The position numbers and the translations under genes were made by a program. A stretch of DNA of 64,000 nucleotides from Xanthomonas cassavae CFBP 4642 (GTDB taxonomy: Bacteria > Pseudomonadota > Gammaproteobacteria > Xanthomonadales > Xanthomonadaceae), in contig NZ_CM002139.1 of the NCBI RefSeq assembly GCF_000454545.1, forward strand, positions 2,896,032-2,960,031. The letters run 5' to 3'. The notes beneath the pieces are model-generated. The model was not told the DNA's origin. It did not search any database and saw nothing but the letters and a program-made list of their open reading frames with translations. Positions 31,492 through 38,861 of the stretch are shown piece after piece (position 1 is the stretch's first letter; the number at the start of each line of letters is the position of its first letter).

Positions 31492-31651
31492 TTACCCACA
31501 GGCTTTGCCGGATTCGATCCACATCGGGTGTGGACAACCCTTTGCGCACTGGCGATTTTTTCGCCACCACCTTGCCGAACCTTACGCCAGTAGGGCTGGC
31601 AACTTCTATCCACAGGTTAGTGAGGCGTGACTCCACAGCGATTGTGGAAAA
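31492..31651. promoter_or_regulatory. Cluster of four DnaA-box-like nonamers
   Basis: TTACCCACA (31492-31500), TGTGGACAA (31529-31537), CTATCCACA (31606-31614) and TGTGGAAAA (31643-31651) each have one mismatch to TTATCCACA or its complement. They occur within 160 bases upstream of phoH. Such density is unexpected in GC-rich DNA. A role in DnaA binding is inferred only; no AT-rich unwinding region is present and dnaA is not near. Confidence 0.4.
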
Positions 31652-31772
31652 CCCGGCCGCACGGCAGGACGGCGCCCTGCAGCCAGGGCGCCGGTGTGTT
31701 GGTGGGATCACACCCTGCGCGCTACCCTCATCTGCCGCCCTACCGACGCCGCACGCGCTGTCCGATCTGACC

Positions 31773-32762
31773 ATGAACGCACCTGCCTATCGTGATTTCA
31801 CCCTGCAGCCCGAAGACACCGAGCGCCTGGCCAACCTGGCCGGCCCCTTCGACGCGCACCTGCGCCAGATCGAACTCAAGCTCGGCGTGGAGATCGCCAA
31901 CCGCGGCAACATCTTCCGCGTCACTGGCCCGGAGCCGGCGATCACCGCCGCCCAGCAGCTGCTGACCGCGCTGTACGACGAAGCGGCCTCGATCATCTTC
32001 GACAACCACGCCATCCACCTGCGCCTGAACGATGCCAATGTCGAGCACGTGGTCGAGCGCGCGTACCAGCCGCAGGACGTGGCGATCAAGGTCAAGCGCG
32101 GCACCGTGCGCGGCCGTGGCGCCAACCAGGCCAAGTACCTGCATGCGATCGCCACCCACGACATCAACTTCGGCATCGGCCCGGCCGGCACCGGCAAGAC
32201 CTTCCTGGCAGTGGCCAGTGCGGTGGAAGCGCTGAACGAATCGCGCGTGCAGCGCCTGATCCTGGTGCGCCCGGCCGTGGAAGCCGGCGAGAAGCTCGGC
32301 TTCCTGCCCGGCGACCTCAGCCAGAAGGTGGACCCCTACCTGCGCCCGCTCTATGACGCGCTGTACGAAATGCTGGGCGTGGAAAAGGTGGTCAAGCTGC
32401 TGGAGAAGAACGTCATCGAGATCGCCCCGCTGGCCTACATGCGCGGCCGCACGCTCAACGACGCCTACGTGATCCTGGACGAGGCGCAGAACACCACCAT
32501 CGAACAGATGAAGATGTTCCTGACCCGCCTGGGTTTCGGCTCCACCGCGGTGGTGACCGGCGACCTGACCCAGATCGACCTGCCCAAGCACGTCAAGTCC
32601 GGCCTGCGCGATGCGATCGAAGTGCTGCGTGACGTGGAAGGCGCCAGCTTCACCTTCTTCGAAGCGCGCGACGTGGTACGCCACCCGCTGGTGCAACGCA
32701 TCGTCACCGCGTATGAGAAGCGCGATCAGCGGGAAGACGCTGCCAAAGACAGCGCAGAGTGA
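31773..32762 (+). CDS. phoH: PhoH-like ATPase
   Basis: PhoH family proteins are P-loop ATPases predicted to act on RNA; they commonly neighbour ybeY. The 329-residue product has an N-terminal KH-like region (about 10-95: LAGPFDAHLRQIELKLGVEIANRGNIFRVTG). The ATPase core has Walker A GPAGTGKT (136-143), the LVRPAVEAGEKLGFLPGD segment, and the Walker B motif DE in AYVILDEAQNTTIEQMKMFLTRLG followed by VTGDLTQIDLP. The start is ATG 31773, preceded by the DnaA-box-like cluster. The stop overlaps the GTG of an IS-disrupted gene. Confidence 0.94.
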   Translation: MNAPAYRDFTLQPEDTERLANLAGPFDAHLRQIELKLGVEIANRGNIFRVTGPEPAITAAQQLLTALYDEAASIIFDNHAIHLRLNDANVEHVVERAYQPQDVAIKVKRGTVRGRGANQAKYLHAIATHDINFGIGPAGTGKTFLAVASAVEALNESRVQRLILVRPAVEAGEKLGFLPGDLSQKVDPYLRPLYDALYEMLGVEKVVKLLEKNVIEIAPLAYMRGRTLNDAYVILDEAQNTTIEQMKMFLTRLGFGSTAVVTGDLTQIDLPKHVKSGLRDAIEVLRDVEGASFTFFEARDVVRHPLVQRIVTAYEKRDQREDAAKDSAE

Positions 32763-32874
32763 ATCGATGGATTACCAACCTGCTGTTGGCCAGCGGATGT
32801 ATGGCGCTATCGCTCGACGTTGGATCGGCGCCGCTGTCGCCTGAAGCAGCAGTTGATCGCGATGTGGCGCTAGC

Positions 32875-33904
32875 TGTGATCTCTCAGTAGGTTGTTCATC
32901 CGGGGCCGATCTGGAAGATGGGGGTTACCACACCAACCCAGCCCCCAGGAGCCCCCGGATGAACCTGCATAAACATGCCCGTTTAACACCACGAGGTCGA
33001 GCCTTGCTCGTTCAGCGCGTCGTGGAGCATGGCTTGCGTGTGGAAGAGGCCGCGCATGCCAGCGGCGTGAGCGTGCGGACCGCCTACAAGTGGCTGGCGC
33101 GCTATCGCCTGTCGGGAGAGGACGGCCTGCAGGACCGCTCTTCGCGCCCGCAGCATTGCCCGCATGCCACCGGGCCGGAGCTGGTCGAGCAGATCCTGCA
33201 GCAGCGCCAACAACGCTCCACCTACGGGCAAATTGCCGCTCACCTGCAGGTGGGCCGGAGCACCATCGCGCGCATCGTCCGCCGCGCCGGCCTGCATCGC
33301 CTGGCCGAACTGGAACCCAGGCCCCCGGTCGTGCGCTACCAATATCCCCAGCCCGGCGGCATGTTGCATCTGGATATCAAAAAGCTCGGGCGCTTCTGCC
33401 AAGCCGGTCATCGTGTCACCGGCGATCGTACCCAGGCCAGCCGAGGAGCCGGATGGGAGTACGTCCATGTCGCCATCGACGATCACTCCCGCGTTGCGTT
33501 CAGCAGCCTGCACCCAGATGAAAGTCGCCTCAGCGCCTGCCGGGCGTTGATCGCCGCGGTGCGCTATTACCGCAGCCTGGGCGTGACCTTCCAGCGTGTG
33601 TTGACCGACAACGGCGCCTGCTATCGCTCCAAGGCCTTCGCCCGCACCATCCGGCACCTCAACCTCAGGCACTACCGCACCCGCCCCTATACCCCACGCA
33701 CCAATGGCAAGGCAGAACGCTTCATCCAGACGGCATTGCGTGAGTGGGCCTACGCCCACCGCTATGACAGCTCCGAGCAACGTGCCGCTTACCTGGGGCA
33801 CTGGCTCCATCACTACAACTGGCATCGGCCCCATGCCAGCCTCGCACACCGACCTCCCATCTCACGGATCCACATCCCACTGAACAACGTGGTGGGTTTA
33901 CACA
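32875..33904 (+). mobile_element. IS481-family insertion sequence, about 1030 bp
   Basis: The ends are imperfect inverted repeats. Left TGTG...N12...GTTGTTCA and right (complement) TGTG...N12...GTTGTTCA share both blocks at identical spacing. The element carries one transposase gene and is flanked by GCTAGC duplications. It inserted in the orientation of the host operon. The transposase reading frame is intact, so the copy may be active. Confidence 0.88.
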
Positions 33905-33909
33905 GCTAG
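32959..33909 (+). CDS. IS481-family transposase
   Basis: The 316-residue DDE transposase has an N-terminal HTH region (LRVEEAAHASGVSVRTAYKWLARYRLSGEDGLQDRSSRP, the leucine-rich helix-turn-helix typical of IS481/IS3-like enzymes). The catalytic triad is D139 (GGMLHLDIKKLGRF), D217 (VLTDNGACYRS) and E253 (NGKAERFIQTALREW), giving the usual D-D-35E spacing. The C-terminal HYNWHRPHASLAHRPPISR motif is also characteristic. The frame reaches its TAG stop at 33907-33909, which lies past the right inverted repeat in the target duplication. Confidence 0.95.
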   Translation: MNLHKHARLTPRGRALLVQRVVEHGLRVEEAAHASGVSVRTAYKWLARYRLSGEDGLQDRSSRPQHCPHATGPELVEQILQQRQQRSTYGQIAAHLQVGRSTIARIVRRAGLHRLAELEPRPPVVRYQYPQPGGMLHLDIKKLGRFCQAGHRVTGDRTQASRGAGWEYVHVAIDDHSRVAFSSLHPDESRLSACRALIAAVRYYRSLGVTFQRVLTDNGACYRSKAFARTIRHLNLRHYRTRPYTPRTNGKAERFIQTALREWAYAHRYDSSEQRAAYLGHWLHHYNWHRPHASLAHRPPISRIHIPLNNVVGLHS

Positions 33910-34362
33910 CGACGCGAGTCACACTGCCATGCGTTTCGCTGACAGGCGTACACGCCAGCATCAGCCTTCCCGCCGCAGTGTTGCAGCGCTTGGCCGCACA
34001 GGCGAATGGGCCGATGCCAACCGATCGCGCCGCACTCTCCGCCTGGCAGCGAGGCCTCAGCGCTCGCTGGCTACTCGATTTGCCCGGCACCACCAAGGAT
34101 GCGCATGGCTGCGACAGCTCGCCGATCGCACATGCCCACATGTCCAGTCAGCACTTGGTGGGTTGGTTGATTGAAACAGGCGTTGCCGCCGTCTGGATGC
34201 AGTCTCAGACCGGGTTCGTTCCCAGCTTGAAGGTGCAGGATTACAATCGTGGCTGCGCACGTGGCCCATTCGGCCATAGGCACTATCGCGTGGCCGGTGG
34301 TCCTGAGGTGCTTGTGCTGATGACCTGCTCGCGCTGACCCTTCAATCCAGGAAGTATGTGCC

Positions 34363-34848
34363 ATGACCAAAGGTCCGGTCCGCCTCGACGTCGCCGTCAG
34401 TTATGCGTTGCCACGCGCAGGCCTGCCGTCGGCGGTGAGTTTTCGCAAGTGGGTGGCTGCCGCCCTGAAGGGACGCATCCGCGAGGCCGATCTGGCGGTG
34501 CGCGTGGTCGACCAGAAAGAAGGCTGCTCGCTCAACCACCACTACCGCGGCAAGGATTACGCCACCAATGTGCTGAGCTTCCCGGCCGAACTGCCGGAGG
34601 GTCTGCCCAAGGGCATCAAGATGCCGCTGCTGGGCGACCTGGTGATCTGCGCGCCGGTGGTGGCGCGCGAGGCCGCAGAACAGGGCAAATCGCTGGCCGC
34701 GCACTACGCGCACCTGACCGTGCACGGTACCTTGCATCTACTGGGCTGGGACCACGAAGACGACAAGGAGGCCGATGCGATGGAGCAACTGGAACGCGAG
34801 ATCCTGGCCGACCTGGGGATCGAAGACCCTTATGCGGGAGAGCGTTGA
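34363..34848 (+). CDS. ybeY: Endoribonuclease YbeY
   Basis: YbeY is a zinc endoribonuclease needed for 16S rRNA 3' maturation and ribosome quality control. The 161-residue product has the metal motif [11 protein letters not shown] with H121, H125 and H131 and the conserved segments [23 protein letters not shown] and [16 protein letters not shown]. The phoH-ybeY-corC order is conserved in proteobacteria. The IS in the gene upstream may disturb expression. The next gene starts within its stop codon (TGATG). Confidence 0.95.
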   Translation: MTKGPVRLDVAVSYALPRAGLPSAVSFRKWVAAALKGRIREADLAVRVVDQKEGCSLNHHYRGKDYATNVLSFPAELPEGLPKGIKMPLLGDLVICAPVVAREAAEQGKSLAAHYAHLTVHGTLHLLGWDHEDDKEADAMEQLEREILADLGIEDPYAGER

Positions 34849-35366
34849 TGCGCGCGCTGATCGCAATGAGCTGCCTGCTGCTGAGTCCGGCAGCGGTACT
34901 GGCGCAGGGCGCGACGGTACGCCCCGACCTGCCAGCGTTGATCGAATGCCGCCAGCGTATCGGCGACTTCAACGCGTTGGCACCAGTGCTGGCCGACCCG
35001 CTGAAGGCGGTGGCGCTGGGCTGGACGCCGCTGGACCAGTCCAACCTGTTCATGACCGAATACACCCTCAACACGCCCATCAGCGTGTTCGGCCACAGCA
35101 CCAACCACATCGCCTTTTCCGGCGCCAGCATCATGGCGATCCTGGACCTGCCCGATCCCCGTCCGCTGGCCAAGCAATTGGACCTGGAACTGGGCGTGGA
35201 TAACGCCGACAAGGTCATGTACGGCCACGAGCTGGTCAGCGAAGACACCACCAACCCCAAGACCGGCGAGGCGATGATCGAATCGGTGGTGCTCAGCGTG
35301 ACCAACGTCAAATCGCATCCGGGCAAGACCGTGGTGGGCTGCGGCTATAGCCTTGACCTGCCCTGA
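34848..35366 (+). CDS. Secreted protein of unknown function
   Basis: The 172-residue product has a signal peptide (ALIAMSCLLLSPAAVLAQ, cleavage likely after AQ near residue 20). A soluble region follows with DLPALIECRQRIGDFNALAPVLADPLKAVALGW and FGHSTNHIAFSGASIMAILDL, ending in VGCGYSLDLP with a Cys that could pair with Cys34. It overlaps the ybeY stop by one base (TGATG), so it is translationally coupled. I do not recognise a characterised family; conserved hypothetical periplasmic proteins of Xanthomonadaceae have this layout. Confidence 0.75.
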   Translation: MRALIAMSCLLLSPAAVLAQGATVRPDLPALIECRQRIGDFNALAPVLADPLKAVALGWTPLDQSNLFMTEYTLNTPISVFGHSTNHIAFSGASIMAILDLPDPRPLAKQLDLELGVDNADKVMYGHELVSEDTTNPKTGEAMIESVVLSVTNVKSHPGKTVVGCGYSLDLP

Positions 35367-35459
35367 GGCCGGCACCCGCAGCGGATCCACAGCGTCCTGG
35401 CGGCTTCCTGCTAGACTGCGGCCTAATGCCTGGTTCGCCGGGTGCCGTCCCCCGTCACG

Positions 35460-36338
35460 ATGTCCGAAGACGACAGTAGCTACAGCTCAGAAACCCCCGA
35501 AAAACGCCGCAGCTGGCTCGAACGCCTGAGCGCGGCCTTCTCCGGCGAACCCCATACCCGCGACGAACTGGTCGCATTGCTGCGGACCGCCGAACAGGAC
35601 GGTCTCATCGCCGCAGACACCTTGCGCATGATGGAAGGCGCGATCTCCGTCGCCGAGCTCACCGTGGGCGATGTGATGATTTCGCGCTCGCAGATGGTCT
35701 CCCTGCCGGTGGAAGCGCGCTTCATCGACCTGATGAAGCAGGTGGTCGAATCCGGCCATTCGCGCTTCCCGGTGCACGGCGAGAACAAGGACGAGGTGCT
35801 CGGCATCCTGCTGGCCAAGGACCTGTTGCGCGGCGTGGTCGCCGACAACGGGCCCGGCAACGTGCGCGAGCTGCTGCGCCCGGCGGTGCTGATCCCCGAG
35901 TCCAAGAAGCTCAACGTCCTGCTCAAGGAATTCCGCCTGTCGCGCAACCACATGGCGATCGTGGTGGACGAGTACGGCGGCGTCGCCGGCCTGGTCACCA
36001 TCGAGGACGTGCTGGAGCAGATCGTCGGCCAGATCGACGACGAGCACGACGACGCCGAGGAAGAGAATTCGCTGATCGCCATCCAGGCCGATGGGCGTTA
36101 CGTAGTCGACGCGCTGACGCCGATCGAGGACTTCAACGAGCGCTTCGGCGCCGAGTTCTCCGACGACGAATACGACACCGTCGGCGGCCTGGTCACCGAT
36201 GCGATCGGACACCTGCCGGAAACCGGCGAGGAACTGACGCTGGGCCGGTTTGCGTTCCGCGTGGCCAAGGCCGACGCGCGCCGTGTGCACGCCTTCCACG
36301 TCACCATCCTGCCGCCCGACCCGCAGGACGACGCTTGA
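35460..36338 (+). CDS. corC: CorC/HlyC family CBS-domain protein (magnesium and cobalt efflux type)
   Basis: The 292-residue cytosolic protein has an N-terminal charged stretch, two CBS domains (about 70-190: VGDVMISRSQMVSLPVEARFIDLMKQVVESGHSRFPVHGENKDEVLGILLAKDLL; NHMAIVVDEYGGVAGLVTIEDVLEQIVGQIDDEHDD) and a C-terminal CorC_HlyC domain (DVLTPIEDFNERFG-like). No transmembrane DUF21 is present, as in E. coli CorC (YbeX). It is thought to influence Mg/Co efflux or ribosome maturation. The start could be GTG 35442 or ATG 35460. The downstream gene starts within its stop codon. Confidence 0.9.
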   Translation: MSEDDSSYSSETPEKRRSWLERLSAAFSGEPHTRDELVALLRTAEQDGLIAADTLRMMEGAISVAELTVGDVMISRSQMVSLPVEARFIDLMKQVVESGHSRFPVHGENKDEVLGILLAKDLLRGVVADNGPGNVRELLRPAVLIPESKKLNVLLKEFRLSRNHMAIVVDEYGGVAGLVTIEDVLEQIVGQIDDEHDDAEEENSLIAIQADGRYVVDALTPIEDFNERFGAEFSDDEYDTVGGLVTDAIGHLPETGEELTLGRFAFRVAKADARRVHAFHVTILPPDPQDDA

Positions 36339-37609
36339 ACCAGTTCATCCGCACGGCGCCGCAGCGCTGCGGCGCCCGGCGATGGCTCGCCTGCTGGGCG
36401 CTGCTGCTGACGATGTTGCTGGCAGCGCCGCTCGCACTGGCACAGGCTGTGCTGGGCGAGGCTGCCCCGGCCATTGCCCAAGCTGCCGCACCGCCGCCGC
36501 GCGTCGGCGTGGTGACCATGCAACCCGGCGAAGTGTTCTTCGAACGCTTCGGGCATGACGCCATCGTGGTGGTCGATCCACTCACCCAGCAGGCCACCTC
36601 GTACAACTTCGGCTTCTTCGACCCGAGCGAGCCGGACTTCGTGCCGCGTTTCGCACGCGGCGAAATGATGTATTACCTGGTGGCGCTGCCGCTGGAAGAA
36701 GACCTGTCGCAATACCGCAACGTCGGCCGTGGCGTCAGTGTGCAGTGGCTGGATCTGCCGGCCGAGCAGGCACGCGCGCTTGCCGATGGCCTGGCTGTCC
36801 GCAGCCGGCCGGAAAACGCCCGCTATCACTACGATTATTTCGAAGCCAACTGCGCCACGATGGTGCGCGATGCGCTCGATCGCGCCATGGGCGGCACGCT
36901 GAAATCGCAACTGGCCGGCCGCTCGCGCGGCAATACCTACCGCAGCGAAGCGGTGCGCCTGGCCTCCCCCGCCCCGTGGATGTGGCTGGGCTTCGACCTG
37001 GGGCTGGGGCCCTATGCCGATCGCCCCTTGTCGCGCTGGGAAGAAGCGTTCGTGCCGATGCGCTTGGCCGACAGCCTGACCCAGGTGCACAACAGCGCTG
37101 GCCGGCCGTTGGTGCAATCCACCCAGGTGCTGCTGCCGCATCGTGTCGCGCCCGAGCCTGCCGAACAGCAGCGACATTGGTGGCCGTGGTTGCTGGCCGG
37201 CGTACTGATGGCCGCCGGCGTGCTGGCGCTGCGTCGCCGGCAACGTCTGCTGGCCGGGCTGGCGCTGCCGTTCTGGCTGCTGTGCGCCATCGGTGGCGGC
37301 CTGCTGGTGTATCTGTGGGGATTCACCGCACATCAATCCGCGTGGGCCAACCGCAATCTCTTGCTGGTCAATCCACTGTGTCTGCTGCTGTGGTTTGGTG
37401 GCGTCCGGCTGCAGCTGGGCCATCGGCCGGGCCGTTGGTTCAATGTGCTGGCCTGGCTGGTGGCAGCCGGCGCGCTGCTGGCATTGGTGATCCACTGGCT
37501 GTCGTTCCAGGCCCAGGACAACCTGCAGTGGGTGATGCTGCTGTTGCCGATCCACGCCGCGCTCGCGATCGCCCTGCAGCCGCGCGACGTGTCGCTCTCT
37601 CGACGCTGA
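36335..37609 (+). CDS. DUF4105-like membrane protein (Lnb-type N-terminal periplasmic domain)
   Basis: The 424-residue protein has a signal or anchor helix (about 16-36), then a periplasmic domain with VVTMQPGEVFFERFGHDAIVVVDPLTQQATSYNFGFFD. The strictly conserved FGHDA His and the NC-containing YFEANCATMVRDAL are features of the DUF4105/Lnb family, whose C/H pair suggests cysteine-peptidase-like or acyltransferase chemistry. The C-terminal half contains about four membrane helices (WPWLLAGVLMAAGVLAL, LPFWLLCAIGGGLLVYLW, LLWFGGV, FNVLAWLVAAGALLALVI). The start TTG overlaps the corC stop. The function is unknown. Confidence 0.82.
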   Translation: MNQFIRTAPQRCGARRWLACWALLLTMLLAAPLALAQAVLGEAAPAIAQAAAPPPRVGVVTMQPGEVFFERFGHDAIVVVDPLTQQATSYNFGFFDPSEPDFVPRFARGEMMYYLVALPLEEDLSQYRNVGRGVSVQWLDLPAEQARALADGLAVRSRPENARYHYDYFEANCATMVRDALDRAMGGTLKSQLAGRSRGNTYRSEAVRLASPAPWMWLGFDLGLGPYADRPLSRWEEAFVPMRLADSLTQVHNSAGRPLVQSTQVLLPHRVAPEPAEQQRHWWPWLLAGVLMAAGVLALRRRQRLLAGLALPFWLLCAIGGGLLVYLWGFTAHQSAWANRNLLLVNPLCLLLWFGGVRLQLGHRPGRWFNVLAWLVAAGALLALVIHWLSFQAQDNLQWVMLLLPIHAALAIALQPRDVSLSRR

Positions 37610-37624
37610 CCTGACGATGCGCCC

Positions 37625-38626
37625 ATGAACAACCACGGCCGCCATCCAGACAACCCGTCCTGCGTCATCACCTGCGCGTACTACGACGGCGACGGTGAGC
37701 GGCACGACATCAGCCTGGAGCAGATCAGCGACGTGCTGGAGCGCCCGGATGGCTTCGTCTGGGTCGGCCTGTACGAACCGCAGGAATCGGTGCTGCACAA
37801 GCTGCGGGACGAGTTCGGCCTGCATGACCTGGCGATCGAAGACGCGCTCAAGGCGCACCAGCGCCCCAAGGCCGAGAGTTACGGCAACTCGCTGTTCGTG
37901 GTGGTCAATACCGCCCAGCTGGTCAACGAGCGCATCCGTTATGGCGAAACGCATGCATTCCTGGGTAAACGGTTTCTACTGACGGTGCGCCATGGCGCAT
38001 CGCTGTCGTATACGCCGGTGCGGCATCGGGTCGAGCGCGAGCCGGCCATGCTGCGCATGGGCGCCTCGTTCTGCCTGTATGGCGTGCTGGACTTCGTGGT
38101 CGATAACTACCTGCCGATCATGGACGAGTTCCGCGACACGCTGGAGCGCCTGGAAAAGGACATCTTTGCCGACGACTACAAGCGCGAGACGGTGGTGCGC
38201 CTGTATGAGCTCAAGCGCGAACTCAACAAGATGCGGCTGGTGGTGGCGCCGTTGCAGGACGTGCTCTCGCACCTCAAGCGCAACCCCGGCTCGCTGATCC
38301 ACGCAGACGTGGGCATCTACCTGCGCGACGTGCTCGATCATGCGGTGCGCATCAACGACGCCATCGACACCCTGCGCGAAATGCTGGGGACCGCACTCAG
38401 CGTCAACCTGTCGATGGTGACGCTGGCACAGGGCGAGACGGTCAAGCGCCTGGGCGCCTGGGCCGCCCTGCTGGCCGCACCCACGCTGATCACCAGTTGG
38501 TACGGCATGAACTTCACCCACATGCCCGAACTCGACGAGCCCTACGCCTACCCCCTGCTGGTGGGCGGCATCGTGGCCTCCTGCCTGGTGCTGTATCGCC
38601 TGTTCAAGCGGGCGCGGTGGCTTTGA
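37625..38626 (+). CDS. corA: CorA family magnesium/cobalt transporter
   Basis: CorA is a pentameric Mg2+ channel of the inner membrane. The 333-residue product has the N-terminal alpha/beta cytosolic domain and long stalk helices (FRDTLERLEKDIFADDYKRETVVRLYELKRELNKMRLV). Two C-terminal membrane helices follow, with the selectivity motif YGMNF (Y293 to F297) after GAWAALLAAPTLITSW. The tail VLYRLFKRARWL is basic. It lies 15 bases after the DUF4105 gene and belongs to the corC-DUF4105-corA group, consistent with divalent cation handling. Confidence 0.95.
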   Translation: MNNHGRHPDNPSCVITCAYYDGDGERHDISLEQISDVLERPDGFVWVGLYEPQESVLHKLRDEFGLHDLAIEDALKAHQRPKAESYGNSLFVVVNTAQLVNERIRYGETHAFLGKRFLLTVRHGASLSYTPVRHRVEREPAMLRMGASFCLYGVLDFVVDNYLPIMDEFRDTLERLEKDIFADDYKRETVVRLYELKRELNKMRLVVAPLQDVLSHLKRNPGSLIHADVGIYLRDVLDHAVRINDAIDTLREMLGTALSVNLSMVTLAQGETVKRLGAWAALLAAPTLITSWYGMNFTHMPELDEPYAYPLLVGGIVASCLVLYRLFKRARWL

Positions 38627-38640
38627 GGGCCGCGTAGCGG

Positions 38641-38860
38641 CTTGGGATTGGGGAGTTGGGATTGGGGATTCGCTAGAGCGGGTTTGCTGCTTGCTGATCC
38701 AGCTTGAGCGATGGTTGTGTTTCGATCGCTGTCGCGTTGATCGTTTCACCCAGACTGTTCAATGTCTGCTGGTGCCCCTCATCCGCCCTTCGGGCACCTT
38801 CTCCCGGCGGGAGAAGGAAACGCCCTGGCTTTTGCGAATCCCGAATCCCCAATCCCGGCC
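38641..38860. repeat. Inverted GGGATTGGGG-type repeats around a palindromic element
   Basis: A left block with repeated TGGGATTGGGGA (38642-38672, GGATTCGC at its end) has its complement at 38834-38857 (GCGAATCCCGAATCCCC...). Between them is one copy of a CCCTCATCCGCCC element (38776-38817). It lies between convergent corA and an aldehyde dehydrogenase gene; the folded RNA could end both transcripts. Confidence 0.6.
38776..38817. repeat. Intergenic palindromic repeat, copy 1
   Basis: It starts CCCTCATCCGCCCTTCGGGC, continues with ACCTTCTCCC, then GGCGGGAGAAGG; CTTCTCCC and GGGAGAAG form a hairpin. Two further copies with a longer centre lie at 51066 and 51671, so it is a dispersed family. 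Confidence 0.8.
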
Positions 38861-38861
38861 C

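Larger units (their letters stand above)
31117..31772. other. Long intergenic region with DnaA-box-like cluster
   Basis: 656 bases between miaB and phoH. Directly after miaB is a hairpin GATGCCG/CGGCATC (31141-31159) without a T-tract. From 31492 to 31651 four nonamers each differ by one base from the DnaA box. No coding sequence is supported. Confidence 0.5.
32869..33910. repeat. 6-bp target site duplication of the IS element
   Basis: GCTAGC at 32869-32874 and again at 33905-33910 directly flanks the element on each side. Removal of one copy with the IS restores an open reading frame exactly, which supports this as the target duplication. Confidence 0.85.
32759..34337 (+). pseudogene. Lipoprotein-like gene of unknown function split by an IS481-family element
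   Basis: GTG 32759 overlaps the phoH stop (GTGA). The frame runs MNRWITNLLLASGCMALS, a lipobox-like LASGC, up to codon 39, where the IS begins at 32875. Removing 32875-33910 (IS plus one GCTAGC copy) continues the same frame through TRVTLPCVSLTGV to TAG-free sequence ending in TGA at 34337, in total 180 codons. The second part alone is open from GTG 33978. The product has three Cys and a Trp-rich patch (VGWLIETGVAAVWMQ). It is not recognised. It lies between phoH and ybeY, suggesting co-transcription with that RNA-metabolism group. Confidence 0.75.

Noticed and set aside
31492..31651. Chromosomal replication origin
   Set aside because: Although DnaA-box-like nonamers cluster here, there is no AT-rich unwinding region and no dnaA, dnaN, gidA or rpmH neighbour.
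33929..34174. 81-codon plus-strand frame after the IS
   Set aside because: Out of frame with the restored split gene, which explains the region better.
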